Positions 5,506 to 5,964 of a stretch of DNA of 5,964 nucleotides are shown here, one piece after another. The notes beneath the pieces were generated by a model. It was given only the letters and a program-made list of their open reading frames with translations. It searched no databases and was not told where the DNA came from. Source of the stretch: Anaerolineales bacterium (GTDB lineage: Bacteria > Chloroflexota > Anaerolineae > Anaerolineales > Villigracilaceae); assembly GCA_016928525.1 (NCBI GenBank), contig JAFGKO010000398.1:1-5964 (forward strand). Direction: 5' to 3'. Numbering within the stretch: position 1 is the stretch's first letter; each line of letters starts with the position of its first letter. Position numbers and translations under genes: made by a program.

Positions 5506-5625
5506 TTAACCCAATTTGCTGGAACGTGTGAGGATCCATTTCCATGATGCGCTCAAGTTTGATCCGTACTGAGTGGTAAAAGGTCCATGTTGCGAGTAGA
5601 AAGATTTCAGATCATCGAAGGACAT
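5506..5625 (-). CDS. Small ORF, 39 aa, leader to the HEAT-like gene
   Basis: This frame runs from ATG at 5625-5623 to TAA at 5508-5506. The product begins MSFDDLKSFYSQHGPFTTQY and ends SASWKWILTRSSKLG. AAGGAG at 5637-5632 lies 6 nt before the ATG, inside the 15-nt gap after the fpg stop. The stop is 3 nt before the ATG of the HEAT-like gene, which lacks its own good Shine-Dalgarno, so the ORF is well placed to couple translation. The peptide is rich in Ser, aromatic residues and Gly, with a Trp-Lys-Trp near the end and no Cys. There is no signal peptide or membrane segment. I recognise no family. It could be a true small protein or a coupling leader. Confidence 0.62.
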   Translation of the reverse strand: MSFDDLKSFYSQHGPFTTQYGSNLSASWKWILTRSSKLG

Positions 5626-5631
5626 AACGCT

Positions 5632-5637
5632 CTCCTT
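5632..5637 (-). promoter_or_regulatory. Shine-Dalgarno of the 39-aa small ORF
   Basis: AAGGAG on the minus strand, 6 nt before ATG 5625. Because the HEAT-like gene has only a weak upstream sequence (TTGGGTTAATAC), this site probably loads the ribosomes for both frames. Confidence 0.62.
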
Positions 5638-5640
5638 TTT

Positions 5641-5964
5641 TCACAGCGGCTGACACACCGGGCAGACGCGGGTGCAAGTGCTGCCAGTCTTGATGTTTTC
5701 GATGGTAGTTCCGCAGACGGGACATGGCTGCTCTTCCAGGTGCAGGATGTGCATAAAACGCTGATCCCACTGGCCCTTGACGCCGTAGAGATTCTGCTCC
5801 CACGCGCTGCCGCCCTGATCAATGCTCTGCTGCAACGTCTCGCGGAGCGCCGTCCAAAGCGCGGCAACTTCAGCCTCGCTCAGGGTGGCGATAGAGCGCA
5901 GCGGGTGGATGCGCGCCAGGAACAGCGGGTCCTGCACGTAGACGTTGCCGATCCCGGCGATGCG
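5641..5964 (-). CDS. Fpg/MutM-type DNA glycosylase, C-terminal 107 residues
   Basis: The frame enters at the right edge and ends at TGA 5643-5641. It shows the end of the helix-two-turn-helix DNA-binding region (RIAGIGNVYVQDPLFLARIH, with the conserved Gly-Ile-Gly-Asn) and then SIDQGG. It closes with a zinc finger, Cys81-x2-Cys84 and Cys101-x2-Cys104 (visible numbering; CPVCGTT...CPVCQ). Enzymes of this family excise oxidised purines such as 8-oxoguanine or fapy lesions, and the N-terminal proline catalytic domain lies outside the window. The finger tip reads IKTGSTCTRVC, so the Arg of the classical GRGTYFC finger is replaced by Ser by my alignment. The usual YGRxGxPC lead-in is ILHLEEQPC. 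Both mark a divergent subfamily (Fpg-like rather than canonical MutM). An in-frame GTG at 5937 is internal, not a start. Confidence 0.93.
   Translation of the reverse strand, partial: RIAGIGNVYVQDPLFLARIHPLRSIATLSEAEVAALWTALRETLQQSIDQGGSAWEQNLYGVKGQWDQRFMHILHLEEQPCPVCGTTIENIKTGSTCTRVCPVCQPL

Noticed and set aside
4696..5625. The two small ORFs as RiPP precursor peptides
   Set aside because: No radical SAM, cyclodehydratase, lanthionine synthetase, leader-binding domain or exporter is visible. The Trp-Lys-Trp and single Cys alone are too weak, and the idea cannot be supported from this window.

Overview
The window is accessory-type bacterial DNA with every supportable gene on the minus strand. 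Read right to left (the direction of transcription) the order is: the 3' end of an Fpg/MutM-type DNA glycosylase, a 39-residue small ORF, a HEAT-repeat-like protein, a 40-residue small ORF, a RidA-family protein, a BtrH-N/C39-like papain-fold protein, a VOC (glyoxalase-fold) protein, a stand-alone GyrI-like effector-binding protein, a 407-residue protein I do not recognise, a cysteine hydrolase of the isochorismatase family, and the first 33 codons of an unknown gene that runs off the left edge.

Gaps between genes are 2 to 72 nt, or there is overlap. Nearly every start has a strong Shine-Dalgarno (AAGGAG/GGAGG). I see no convincing terminator or promoter inside the window, so the simplest reading is one long polycistronic unit whose promoter lies to the right of the window. 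No stretch of 300 bases lacks a gene. There is no rRNA, tRNA, CRISPR array, transposase or IS end that I can recognise.

Organism: Gram-positive-style strong SD sites, moderately GC-rich genes, and the particular Fpg, VOC and BtrH-like variants would fit Chloroflexota (Anaerolineae-like) or a related Firmicutes-type lineage. This is an impression from family resemblance, not a determination. Base composition is mosaic: the HEAT gene is AT-rich (60-base samples at 33-43% GC), while the fpg end, the BtrH-like gene and the unknown 407-residue gene are GC-rich (63-70% in samples). The cluster may therefore have been assembled from different sources.

Functionally, six consecutive genes encode small, soluble, probably cytoplasmic proteins that bind or transform small molecules: enamine/imine deaminase (RidA), papain-like amide/acyl chemistry (BtrH-like), VOC, GyrI-like ligand binding, and cysteine hydrolase. 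Together they look like a modification or detoxification cassette for an unidentified nitrogenous metabolite. That joint role is inference. The most under-described elements are the two small ORFs flanking the HEAT gene, the 407-residue protein, and the BtrH-like protein with its Cys cluster.
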